Source: Ga0077527 sp964433345 (lineage in GTDB: Bacteria; Pseudomonadota; Gammaproteobacteria; Burkholderiales; SG8-41). Taken from it: DNA of 64,000 nucleotides. Under the pieces are notes generated by a model, which was not told the origin of the DNA, ran no database searches, and saw only the letters and a program-made list of their open reading frames with translations. Made by a program: the position numbers and the translations under genes. Location of the stretch: NCBI GenBank assembly GCA_964433345.1, contig CAYSQJ010000006.1, forward strand, positions 1-64,000. Reading direction: 5' to 3'. Positions 8,633 to 17,002 of the stretch are shown one piece after another; position 1 is the stretch's first letter, and each line of letters opens with the position of its first letter.

Positions 8633-10162
8633 ATGGGTTTTGATGCCAACCGTGCCGACCTCTGTGTCGGCGTGATCGGTACCGGCGCGATGGGACGTGG
8701 CATCGTGCAGGTGGCCGCCGCTGGCGGCATGCAGGTCGTGATGATGGACACCCGCGCCGGCGCCGCCGAAGAGGCGCGCGATTTCGTTGCCAAGATGCTG
8801 GCGCGTGCGGCGGAGAAGGGCAGCATGACTCAGGCCGATGCCGATGGCGCCACCTCTCGCATCAAGGTCGCGCAGTCGCTGTCCGAATTCAAGGACTGCC
8901 ACATGGTCGTCGAGGCAATCATCGAAAACCTCGACGCCAAGCGCGCGCTGTTCGCGGAACTCGAGGGCATCGTCGGTCCGGAATGCATCCTGGCGACCAA
9001 CACCTCGTCGATGTCGGTGACCACCATTGCCGCGAAGCTCAAAACGCCGCAGCGCTTTGCGGGCTTCCACTTCTTCAACCCTGTGCCGCTGATGAAGCTG
9101 GTCGAGGTCATCGACGGCCTGCAGACCGAGAACTGGGTGTCGGAAGCGCTGATGGTGATCGGCAAGCGCATGACGCGTGAACCGGTGCGCCTGACCGACG
9201 CGCCCGGCTTCCTGGTCAACCAGGTCGGCCGCGGTTTCACGCTGGAAGCATCACACCTGGTGTACGAGGGAGTGGCATCCTTCGTCGATGTCGACCGCGT
9301 GATGCGCGATGTCGGCGGTTTCCGCATGGGTCCTTTCGAGCTGATGGAGCTGACCGGGCTCGACGTAACCCAGCCGGCCTCGGTACTGATCTACAACCAG
9401 TTCTTCCAGGAACAGCGCTACCGCCCGAGCCTGATCATGCAGTCGCGTTACGAAGCGGGCGTGCTGGGCCGCAAGAGCAAGAAGGGCTTCTACAATTACG
9501 ATGCCGACATGAAGCCGATAGTCGCGCCGGAACCGCCGGCGCCGACGGCAAAACCGAAAAGCGTCTGGATCAGCAAGGCTGAACCGGCAGGTCATGAGGC
9601 GCTGACCGCGCTGCTCACAAAACTCGGCGCCAGCATCGAGAGCGGTGCCAAGCCCTCGGCAGACGCACTGATCCTGGTGACCCCGATCGGCAAGGATGCA
9701 ACGACCTGCGCGGTGGAAGAGGGCCTGGATCCGAAACGCACGGTGGCTGTCGACACGCTGTTCCCGATGGTCAAGCGCCGTACGATCATGGGTACGCCGC
9801 TGACAGACGCAGCAGTCAAGGAAGCCGCCCATGGCCTGCTCGCCTCGGATGGCGTGCCGGTGACCGTCTGCCGCGACAGCCCGGGCTTCATCGCCCAGCG
9901 CATCGTCGCGATGATCGTCAATATCGGCTGCTCGATCGCGCAAAGCCGCACCGCGCAGCCGGCGGACATCGACAAGGCCGTCACCCTGGGTCTGAACTAC
10001 CCCAACGGCCCGCTCAAATTCGGTGACGTTGTCGGCGTCGAACGCATACACCGCGTGCTTGCGAACATGAACTCGATCTACGCCGATCCGCGTTACCGCC
10101 CCAACATCTGGATGCGCCGCCGCGCGCAGCTGGGCGTTTCATTGCTCACCCCCGAACCCTGA
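8633..10162 (+). CDS. 3-hydroxyacyl-CoA dehydrogenase (PaaH-like)
   Basis: NAD-dependent dehydrogenase of 509 residues that oxidises a 3-hydroxyacyl-CoA to the 3-oxoacyl-CoA. The Rossmann motif is GVIGTGAMGRGIVQVAAAGG near the N-terminus. The catalytic signature is TNTSSMSVTTIA then FAGFHFFNPVPLMKLVEV, which includes the histidine. Two C-terminal dimerisation domains follow: the first around DAPGFLVNQVGRGF, the second around DSPGFIAQRIVAMIVN. This duplicated layout of about 500 residues is that of PaaH/PaaC-type enzymes acting on 3-hydroxyadipyl-CoA, so a dicarboxylic intermediate is possible, though not proved. The ATG at 8633 follows AAAGG at a normal distance. The thiolase follows 16 bases downstream. 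Confidence 0.92.
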   Translation: MGFDANRADLCVGVIGTGAMGRGIVQVAAAGGMQVVMMDTRAGAAEEARDFVAKMLARAAEKGSMTQADADGATSRIKVAQSLSEFKDCHMVVEAIIENLDAKRALFAELEGIVGPECILATNTSSMSVTTIAAKLKTPQRFAGFHFFNPVPLMKLVEVIDGLQTENWVSEALMVIGKRMTREPVRLTDAPGFLVNQVGRGFTLEASHLVYEGVASFVDVDRVMRDVGGFRMGPFELMELTGLDVTQPASVLIYNQFFQEQRYRPSLIMQSRYEAGVLGRKSKKGFYNYDADMKPIVAPEPPAPTAKPKSVWISKAEPAGHEALTALLTKLGASIESGAKPSADALILVTPIGKDATTCAVEEGLDPKRTVAVDTLFPMVKRRTIMGTPLTDAAVKEAAHGLLASDGVPVTVCRDSPGFIAQRIVAMIVNIGCSIAQSRTAQPADIDKAVTLGLNYPNGPLKFGDVVGVERIHRVLANMNSIYADPRYRPNIWMRRRAQLGVSLLTPEP

Positions 10163-10178
10163 ACCGAGAGGAATAACC

Positions 10179-11381
<1,203 letters not shown>

Positions 11382-11387
11382 AAACTT

Positions 11388-11416
11388 CCCGGGCACGGCT
11401 GAAATCCGTGCCCGGG
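11388..11416 (+). terminator. Perfect 11-bp hairpin after the thiolase gene, without a T-run
   Basis: CCCGGGCACGG (11388-11398) pairs perfectly with CCGTGCCCGGG (11406-11416) around a 7-base loop, six bases after the thiolase stop. The following bases are not T-rich, so it may protect the 3' end or act with Rho rather than be an intrinsic terminator. Confidence 0.5.
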
Positions 11417-11554
11417 ATTGCAGCATGTGGACACGCAGGAGCAGGGCTGCCGCGCGAAATCTATCATTTTGTTAGATTTGCCTGCCTTTGCACCCTCACG
11501 CATACTCAGCCCATACCTAAAAACAGGGACGGTCAGTGGTTGATCGTGAGTGAC

Positions 11555-11920
11555 ATGGAATCCATCACGGCATTGAAGCAGGGTGTCCCGCTACCGCCGC
11601 AGAAGCTGATCGAACTGCGGTCCAAGGGCATGCATACGGTGCGATTCGAATTCATCGTCCGCCTGTTGCGCCTGAATACCCAGATCATCACCCTTTCGAT
11701 CTACTGGGAAGACGGTCGCGAATTCATGCAGATCCCGACGGTCCAAAATGCCCAGCGCAAGCTGGTCTATGCCAGCCAGCCCCGAGTACACGGCCTGTTC
11801 GATGACATGGCCTTGCTGTGTTACCCCTATGACGCCGACGCCAAGGCCGGCGTCGATGCAGAGCTCGATCGCATGGTCGAGGCCATAGGGGAGTATGGCC
11901 GCAACACCTTCAGGAACTGA
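11555..11920 (+). CDS. Hypothetical protein
   Basis: Predicted protein of about 121 residues that I do not recognise. The sequence is mixed alpha/beta with a basic, hydrophobic middle (VRFEFIVRLLRLNTQIITLSIYWEDGREF) and an acidic C-terminal helix (GVDAELDRMVEAIGEYG). It has no signal peptide or membrane segment and no cysteine pair. The start is uncertain: ATG at 11555, GTG at 11546 and TTG at 11540 are all in frame, and the frame stays open as far as 11333, but upstream residues look non-coding. An AGGGAC at 11523-11528 would suit the TTG best. Codon composition is like that of the neighbours, so I think it is real. Confidence 0.6.
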   Translation: MESITALKQGVPLPPQKLIELRSKGMHTVRFEFIVRLLRLNTQIITLSIYWEDGREFMQIPTVQNAQRKLVYASQPRVHGLFDDMALLCYPYDADAKAGVDAELDRMVEAIGEYGRNTFRN

Positions 11921-11956
11921 CCTTGTCGCCCGTTGGCCCGGTTCCTTGTCTGCGCC

Positions 11957-11995
11957 TATAATTTGACATAATACACATTATACGCACAGCGTATA
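11957..11995. promoter_or_regulatory. AT-rich control region with a perfect palindrome
   Basis: A consensus TATAAT (11957-11962) on the plus strand has TTGGCC 18 bases upstream (11933-11938). Just downstream lies a 17-base palindrome, TATACGC-ACA-GCGTATA (11979-11995). The minus strand also carries a TATAAT across the palindrome edge. No clear plus-strand gene follows, so the target is unknown: it could serve a small RNA or lie in the 3' region of the ankyrin gene. Confidence 0.35.
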
Positions 11996-12030
11996 GAGGA
12001 GCCGCGTGACTCAGGCGCTGCCAGTGAGGC

Positions 12031-12675
12031 CTAATCTTCAGCCCCGGCCCTGCGCAGTACCGCCTCGATTTCGGCATGCCCGCGATCCTTGGCATTGCCG
12101 AGCGCCGAATGCCCGAATGAGGATACGTATCTGGCATCGGCCCCAAGCTCCAGCAGCATCAGCAGCATCTGCAGATGACCCTCACGGGCCGCCATCATCA
12201 GCGCCGTGGTGCCGTTCTCCGCAGCTGCGTTGACGTCGGCGCCCCTGGCGATGAGCATCCGCCCTATGTCGACCCGGTTGCGTGCAGCCGCGTAAATCAG
12301 GGGCGTCCAGCCCGGCTGGTTGACCGGCGCACCGGCATCGATCAGCAACTTGGCGATCTCGGTATGGCCCAGTATGGCTGCGAGCATCAGCGCCGACTCA
12401 CCGAGGGGATTGCGGGCATGCAAGCGCGGACGCGCGGCAAGAATTGTTTTGACGACATTGGGTTTACCTTCCCGCACAGCCAGCATCAACAGGGTTTCGC
12501 CCCTGGGATTGACGGTATCGACGTCCATGCCGCGCGCGAAGAGTTCGACGATGGTTTTTTCGTCGTCCAGGTGGATGGCTCTGAGCATGTCGTCATAGGC
12601 GCTGGCCGAAGCCGCCGTGCTGCTGCCCAAAAGCATGGCCAGAAATAATCTCGTAAAACAGTTTAGGTATTTCAT
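12031..12675 (-). CDS. Ankyrin-repeat protein, probably exported
   Basis: Protein of 214 residues with an N-terminal signal peptide (FLAMLLGSSTAASASAYDD) and four to five ankyrin repeats. Repeat cores are GETLLMLAVREGKPNVVKTI, GESALMLAAILGHTEIAKLL, GWTPLIYAAARNRVDIGRML and GTTALMMAAREGHLQMLLML; the last one (HSALGNAKDRGHAEIEAVLR) is degenerate. Ankyrin repeats bind other proteins; the partner, probably periplasmic, is unknown. The ATG lies four bases after the tatD stop and has no ribosome-binding site, so translation probably depends on coupling to tatD. The junction between the two genes is an AT-rich island. Confidence 0.88.
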   Translation of the reverse strand: MKYLNCFTRLFLAMLLGSSTAASASAYDDMLRAIHLDDEKTIVELFARGMDVDTVNPRGETLLMLAVREGKPNVVKTILAARPRLHARNPLGESALMLAAILGHTEIAKLLIDAGAPVNQPGWTPLIYAAARNRVDIGRMLIARGADVNAAAENGTTALMMAAREGHLQMLLMLLELGADARYVSSFGHSALGNAKDRGHAEIEAVLRRAGAED

Positions 12676-12676
12676 T

Positions 12677-12710
12677 TAACTATATGTTTATATTGAATAA
12701 TTTTTTAAAA
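12677..12710 (+). promoter_or_regulatory. Degenerate IHF-like AT-rich site (c)
   Basis: TAACTATATGTTT (12677-12689) has two mismatches to the IHF consensus but is followed by a T6 tract (12701-12706), like its sister islands. It spans the tatD stop and encodes the AT-rich tail of TatD (KLFNINI). Confidence 0.3.
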
Positions 12711-13447
12711 TTATGCGTTGTAACGGACGCAATGTCGGCATAATCACAATTCCGCAATCGGGCCAGATCTTCAGCCACATGCCTGACCCAACCCGGCTGG
12801 TTGACCTTGCCCCGATGCGGTACGGGCGCCAGATATGGCGAGTCCGTTTCAACCAGCAAGCGGTCCAGCGGCACCTGCCGGGCAACCGCCTTCAGATCTT
12901 TCGCGTTCTTGAAGGTCACGATGCCGGAAAAGGAAATATAGAAACCAAGGTCGAGTGCGCCCCGGGCGACTTCCCAGGTCTCGGTGAAGCAGTGCATGAC
13001 CCCGCCCGCCCTGTCGGCCCCCTCCTCCATCATGATTTTCAGCGTGTCCGCCGATGCTGAACGGGTATGGATGATCAGTGGTTTACCGCTCCGGCGCGCT
13101 GCACGGATGTGGGTTCTGAAGCGTTCCCGCTGCCATTCGAGATCGCCGGTCAGGCGGTAGTAATCCAGCCCTGTTTCACCGATCGCGACAACCTTGGGGT
13201 GCCGGGCCAGTTCGACCAGCTCATCCACCGTCGGTTCACGCAGATCCGGATAGTCGGGATGCACGCCAACCGAGGCATAGAGCTGCGGATGCTCCTCCGC
13301 CAGGGCCAGCACTTTCGGAAAATCCTCCAGCGTGACACTGACGCAGAGCGCCGCCGCCACTCCATTTTCGCGCATGGTTTCAAGCACCTCGGGCAGGCGT
13401 TCGGCCAGCTCCGGGAAGTCAAGATGGCAATGCGAATCGACCAGCAT
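12680..13447 (-). CDS. tatD: TatD family metal-dependent hydrolase
   Basis: TIM-barrel deoxyribonuclease-like hydrolase of 255 residues. The metal-binding set is visible: HCH near the N-terminus (VDSHCHLDFPE, His6 and His8), Glu in AIGETGLDYY, His in PLIIHTRSA, His in GGVMHCFTE and Asp in VETDSPYLAP. TatD enzymes trim 3' DNA or RNA ends and take part in repair and quality control. The gene follows holB by two bases, the usual order in betaproteobacteria, although a PilZ-domain gene often found between them is absent. The last residues (HNFKKLFNINI) are encoded by an AT-rich island. Confidence 0.94.
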   Translation of the reverse strand: MLVDSHCHLDFPELAERLPEVLETMRENGVAAALCVSVTLEDFPKVLALAEEHPQLYASVGVHPDYPDLREPTVDELVELARHPKVVAIGETGLDYYRLTGDLEWQRERFRTHIRAARRSGKPLIIHTRSASADTLKIMMEEGADRAGGVMHCFTETWEVARGALDLGFYISFSGIVTFKNAKDLKAVARQVPLDRLLVETDSPYLAPVPHRGKVNQPGWVRHVAEDLARLRNCDYADIASVTTHNFKKLFNINI

Positions 13448-13449
13448 GG

Positions 13450-14460
13450 TCAGGCTGCCTTGCGTACGGGATTCACGACCGCCGCGTAGGCGAAAAGAAC
13501 GCTTTCGATGTACAGCCGCGCGTTCAGGGGATGGTGGATATGCCGCTGTTCACGCACCAGCTTGCGATGCAGCCTCAGCATAGCGACCGGATCGGCGCGT
13601 CGCGCAAGGGCATCAAGTTCCGTCGCCATATCCGGGTTGTAGCGGATGCTTCCCAGCATGCGCCGGCTCACAATGTCATAAGTCCACTTTTGCAGCCAGC
13701 CTACAAGGCGCTCAAGAGGCAGGTCGCGCAGGATTTCGGCGGCATGCAGGGGGTCAAAATCCGCCGGAGCGATCCGCGAGAGTAAATCCCGGCGTTCCTG
13801 CAGTTCGCCGGACTCGCTCGCAGCCAATGCCCGCAATGGCGCGCCGGAACACTGTGCCAGCGCCACCTCCGGCGCCGCGACGCCCCGTGATTTCAGCCAT
13901 TCAATCGCGATTGCCGGATCAGGCAGCCTGAGGCTGAGTTGCCTGCAGCGGCTGATGATGGTGGGCGGCAGGCGATGCGGACGATGGCTGACCAGGATGA
14001 AATGGGTGCGGGCGGGCGGCTCCTCGAGGTTCTTCAGCAAGGCGTTCGCGGCGTTGACGTTCAGGGCCTCGGCCGGGCAGATGAGGATGATCCTGTTTCC
14101 GCCCCGATGGGTGGAGACATGAATGAAGTCATGCAGTTGTCTCACCTGTTCGATGGTGATCCAGGGGCTCGCCTTGGTTTTCTTCGCAGCTTCATCGATC
14201 TCTGCCTCCTGATCACCCTCGGCGGCCGGCGACAAAGCCTGGAAATCCGGATGACTGCCCGAAGCAAGCCAGTTGCAGGCGCTGCAGCTGCCGCAGGCCT
14301 TGCCAAGCGTGTCCGGGTTTTCGCACAGCAAGGCCGCGGACAGGGAAAGGGCGAAATCCCTCTTGCCTATGCCCTGCGGCCCCTGGATCAGCATGGCATG
14401 GGCTAGCTGCCCGCGTTGCTGGAGCAACTGCTGAAACTCGGAGTCAAACCAGATAGTCAT
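13450..14460 (-). CDS. holB: DNA polymerase III subunit delta'
   Basis: Clamp-loader subunit of 336 residues that helps load the beta clamp during replication. It has a P-loop-like GPQGIGK (residues 27-33) and a zinc module with Cys46, Cys56, Cys59 and Cys62 (LCEN... KACGSCSAC). A sensor region follows (ALLKNLEEPPARTHFILVSH), then SRC in IISRCRQL. The insertion after the zinc module (GDQEAEIDEAAKKTKASPWI) is usual for betaproteobacteria. It lies between tmk and tatD on the same strand. The start codon directly abuts an AT-rich IHF-like site and lacks a clear ribosome-binding site. Confidence 0.94.
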   Translation of the reverse strand: MTIWFDSEFQQLLQQRGQLAHAMLIQGPQGIGKRDFALSLSAALLCENPDTLGKACGSCSACNWLASGSHPDFQALSPAAEGDQEAEIDEAAKKTKASPWITIEQVRQLHDFIHVSTHRGGNRIILICPAEALNVNAANALLKNLEEPPARTHFILVSHRPHRLPPTIISRCRQLSLRLPDPAIAIEWLKSRGVAAPEVALAQCSGAPLRALAASESGELQERRDLLSRIAPADFDPLHAAEILRDLPLERLVGWLQKWTYDIVSRRMLGSIRYNPDMATELDALARRADPVAMLRLHRKLVREQRHIHHPLNARLYIESVLFAYAAVVNPVRKAA

Positions 14461-14464
14461 TTAT

Positions 14465-14477
14465 AATCAATCAGTTA
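14465..14477 (-). promoter_or_regulatory. IHF-like site (d) directly upstream of holB
   Basis: On the minus strand TAACTGATTGATT is an exact fit to YAANNNNTTGATW, ending four bases before the holB ATG. It lacks the adjacent T-tract seen in other members. Confidence 0.4.
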
Positions 14478-14519
14478 AATTACTTATTTAATGCACCCTT
14501 GGAGATTTGAGCTCACAAG

Positions 14520-14548
14520 TTATAAAAATATTCATTTTCAATAAGTTG
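14520..14548 (-). promoter_or_regulatory. IHF-like AT-rich site (e) across the tmk stop
   Basis: On the minus strand CAACTTATTGAAA (14536-14548) has one mismatch to the IHF consensus and is followed after 7 bases by T5. The core contains the tmk stop codon. With site (d) it makes the 77-base tmk-holB gap strongly AT-rich. Confidence 0.45.
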
Positions 14549-15152
14549 AGATGATTTTCTGCAGTGTTGACTGAACTTCGGCAATAGTTCGCGCGGCATC
14601 GATCACCCGAATTCGTTCAGGATGTTCACGGGCCCGGCGCAGGTATGCCGCGCGCACCCGCTCATAGAACTCAAGCCGTTCGCGTTCGAAACGATCCGGC
14701 GCCCGGACCTGGCGCGTCCTGGCGCGACCCAATTCCGGCTCGAGATCGAAATAAAGGGTCAGATCGGGCTGCAGTTCACCCTGCACCCAGGATTCCAGCG
14801 CGGCGACTCGTTCCCAGTCCATGCCGCTGCCACCGGCCTGGTAGGCATAAGTGGCATCGGTGAAGCGGTCGCAAAGCACCCATTTGCCGGCCGCAAGAGC
14901 GGGCCCTATGACCGTCGCGATGTGCTCGCGACGCGCGGCGAACATCAGCAAAGCCTCGGTGTCCGGTTGCCTCGATTCATGACTGTCCAGCAGCAGCTTG
15001 CGCAGGGCCTCCCCCAGAGGAGTGCCACCCGGCTCGCGCGTGACGGTCAGCGGCACTCCGCGGGCGACCAGATGCTGGCGCAACCACTCCAGATGGGTGG
15101 TCTTGCCCGCGCCATCCATGCCTTCCAGCGTGATGAAACGGCCTTTTTTCAT
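14538..15152 (-). CDS. tmk: Thymidylate kinase
   Basis: Enzyme of 204 residues that phosphorylates dTMP to dTDP with ATP, in dTTP synthesis. The P-loop is GMDGAGKTT (residues 11-19). The DR(F/Y) motif is CDRFTDATYAYQ, and the lid follows around TRQVRAPDRFE. The TREPGGTPLGE stretch fits the family. The first bases overlap the end of mltG by four (ATGA-type junction), so the genes are translationally coupled in the pabC-mltG-tmk-holB-tatD series. The C-terminal ISTY and stop fall in an AT-rich island. Confidence 0.96.
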   Translation of the reverse strand: MKKGRFITLEGMDGAGKTTHLEWLRQHLVARGVPLTVTREPGGTPLGEALRKLLLDSHESRQPDTEALLMFAARREHIATVIGPALAAGKWVLCDRFTDATYAYQAGGSGMDWERVAALESWVQGELQPDLTLYFDLEPELGRARTRQVRAPDRFERERLEFYERVRAAYLRRAREHPERIRVIDAARTIAEVQSTLQKIISTY

Positions 15153-16165
15153 TGGCGCGGACGCCCCCGGCGCTGATACCGGTCCACGGCACGCTCATGC
15201 TCGGCGAGCGTTTTCGAGAATTTCGAGCTGCCGTCGCCGCGGGCGACGAAATACATCGCATCACTCGGAGCCGGGTTCAGCGTCGCGCGCAGTGAATCCA
15301 GGCCCGGCAGGGCAATCGGCGTAGGCGGCAGCCCTGCCCTCGTGTAAGTGTTGTAGGGCGTGTCGGTGGTGAGGTCGCTGCGGCGGATGTTTCCGTCGAA
15401 TGCCTCGCCCATCCCGTAAATCACGGTCGGATCAGTCTGCAGCCGCATGCCTATGCGTAGCCGGTTTATGAAAACCGCAGCAACCTGGGCGCGCTCCTCG
15501 GGGCGACCGGTTTCCTTTTCCACGATCGAAGCCAGTATCAGTGCCTCTTCCGGCGATTTCAAGGGCAGCCCCGGTGCGCGGCGCCCCCATTCCTGGTCAA
15601 GATGGCGCAGCATCAGCTGGTGCGCGCGGCGCAGTATCGCAAGGTCGCTCGTGCCCTCGCTGAAATGATAGGTATCCGGGAAAAACCAGCCCTCGGCGTA
15701 GGGCCGCTCGATACCGAGTCGCCGCAGAATTTCTGCTTCATTCAGCGCCGCCGATTCAACCTTGACCTTCGGATGAGCCTGCAGAACCTTCAGCATCTGG
15801 CGGAATGTCCAGCCTTCGACAAAGGTCGCGGATACCAGGGTCACATCACCGCGGGTCATCCGGTCAAGCAAGGCCAGCGGAGACAGGCTGCCGGAGAACT
15901 CGTAATTGCCGGCCTTGAGCTTCGTCGACTCCCCGCGCAGGCGGGCCATCAGCTCGAAAGGCTCAGGACGACCGATCACACCCGCCGCCGCAAGCTGGGC
16001 CGCGACGCTGCGCAGGGAACTGCCGGGACGCAGCTCGAAAGTGACCGGCGCAGCACCAAACTCCAGGTCGTGGTGGGCATAGTAAAAAAGGGCGCCAGCG
16101 AAAACGGCCGCCGCCAGCAGTGCGAAACCGAGCAGGGTTTTAAGCAGGCGAATGATCGATTGCAT
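15149..16165 (-). CDS. mltG: Endolytic murein transglycosylase
   Basis: Inner-membrane enzyme of 338 residues that cleaves nascent peptidoglycan strands and so sets glycan length. One N-terminal membrane anchor (LLGFALLAAAVFAGALFYYA, about residues 11-30) is followed by a LysM-like region. The YceG catalytic domain has the glutamate-bearing motif ALILASIVEKETG and the conserved LQTDPTVIYG and PYNTYTRAGLPPTPI. The ATG at 16165 lies inside the 3' end of pabC (26-base overlap); a TTG one codon earlier is less likely. It overlaps tmk by four bases. Confidence 0.95.
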   Translation of the reverse strand: MQSIIRLLKTLLGFALLAAAVFAGALFYYAHHDLEFGAAPVTFELRPGSSLRSVAAQLAAAGVIGRPEPFELMARLRGESTKLKAGNYEFSGSLSPLALLDRMTRGDVTLVSATFVEGWTFRQMLKVLQAHPKVKVESAALNEAEILRRLGIERPYAEGWFFPDTYHFSEGTSDLAILRRAHQLMLRHLDQEWGRRAPGLPLKSPEEALILASIVEKETGRPEERAQVAAVFINRLRIGMRLQTDPTVIYGMGEAFDGNIRRSDLTTDTPYNTYTRAGLPPTPIALPGLDSLRATLNPAPSDAMYFVARGDGSSKFSKTLAEHERAVDRYQRRGRPRQ

Positions 16166-16967
16166 CAAGCCATTTTCTCACGAGCGGCGCCACGGCGAAG
16201 TTTCGCCATTGCACATGGCCGAGGGACGCGACCGGCCACACGCCGATCAGACTGTTGACCAGAAATACCTCCGTCGCCGATTCCAGCCGTTCCCGGTCTA
16301 CGGACTCCACGCTGCAGTGCAGGCCATGACTGGCCGCTGCCTCGATGACCAGTTCCCGCGTGACTCCGGCCACGCCGCAACGCGAAAGATCCGGCGTTAC
16401 CAGGCCGCCCCTTTCGGCCAGAAACAGGTTGCAGCGCGTGCCTTCAATGATGTGCCCTGCGGCATCCTGCAGCAGTCCTTCCGCTATCGACGGGTCGTCC
16501 CATTCGGCGCGCGCCAGCACATTCTCCAGTCGTCCCAGATGCTTGATCCCTGCAAGCGCGGGCTGCTCCGCCAGACGCAGATCGCAAAGCCTCACGACCA
16601 CGCCCCCGCTCGTCCACGCTGCCGGATAGTCCTGCAGCGGACCTGCGGAAACAATGCGCCGGCTGCGGAATACGGCCGGCATCGCATAGCCGCGTCCGCC
16701 GCTGCCCCGGGTGACCGTGATACGCAGGGCGCAATCGGGCAGGTGCGCGGTGATCGATTGAATATCGCCGAGCAGGGTTGCAGGCTGCGGCGGATGGATG
16801 TTCAGGGCATTGCAATCGGCGGCGAGTTTGGCGTAATGCCGGGGCCACCAGCTGACATGACCATTGCGCACCGCCAGCGTCCGGAACACGCCATCGCCGT
16901 AGTTGAAGCCGCGATCATCCGCAGGGACGCCCGCGTCCGGCTCTCCGTCAACCAGGGTAATCAGCAT
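16140..16967 (-). CDS. pabC: Aminodeoxychorismate lyase
   Basis: PLP-dependent lyase of 275 residues that converts 4-amino-4-deoxychorismate to 4-aminobenzoate and pyruvate in folate synthesis. It belongs to the class IV aminotransferase fold. The PLP lysine is Lys142 in GIKHLGRLENVLARAEWDD. The phosphate-binding region EGTRCNLFLA and the start GFNYGDGVFRT are typical. It follows fabF by a 35-base gap and overlaps mltG. The pairing of fabF, pabC and mltG is widely conserved in proteobacteria and supports this assignment over branched-chain aminotransferase. Confidence 0.93.
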   Translation of the reverse strand: MLITLVDGEPDAGVPADDRGFNYGDGVFRTLAVRNGHVSWWPRHYAKLAADCNALNIHPPQPATLLGDIQSITAHLPDCALRITVTRGSGGRGYAMPAVFRSRRIVSAGPLQDYPAAWTSGGVVVRLCDLRLAEQPALAGIKHLGRLENVLARAEWDDPSIAEGLLQDAAGHIIEGTRCNLFLAERGGLVTPDLSRCGVAGVTRELVIEAAASHGLHCSVESVDRERLESATEVFLVNSLIGVWPVASLGHVQWRNFAVAPLVRKWLDAIDHSPA

Positions 16968-17002
16968 GCCGCAATCCTTGCCGGGCGAAACCGGCCGGCG
17001 GC

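Noticed and set aside
13447..13450. Loss of a PilZ-domain gene between holB and tatD, or of a Rieske gene between the HAD and sppA genes
   Set aside because: The gaps (2 and 60 bases) hold no remnant. Absence relative to some relatives is not evidence of an event in this genome.
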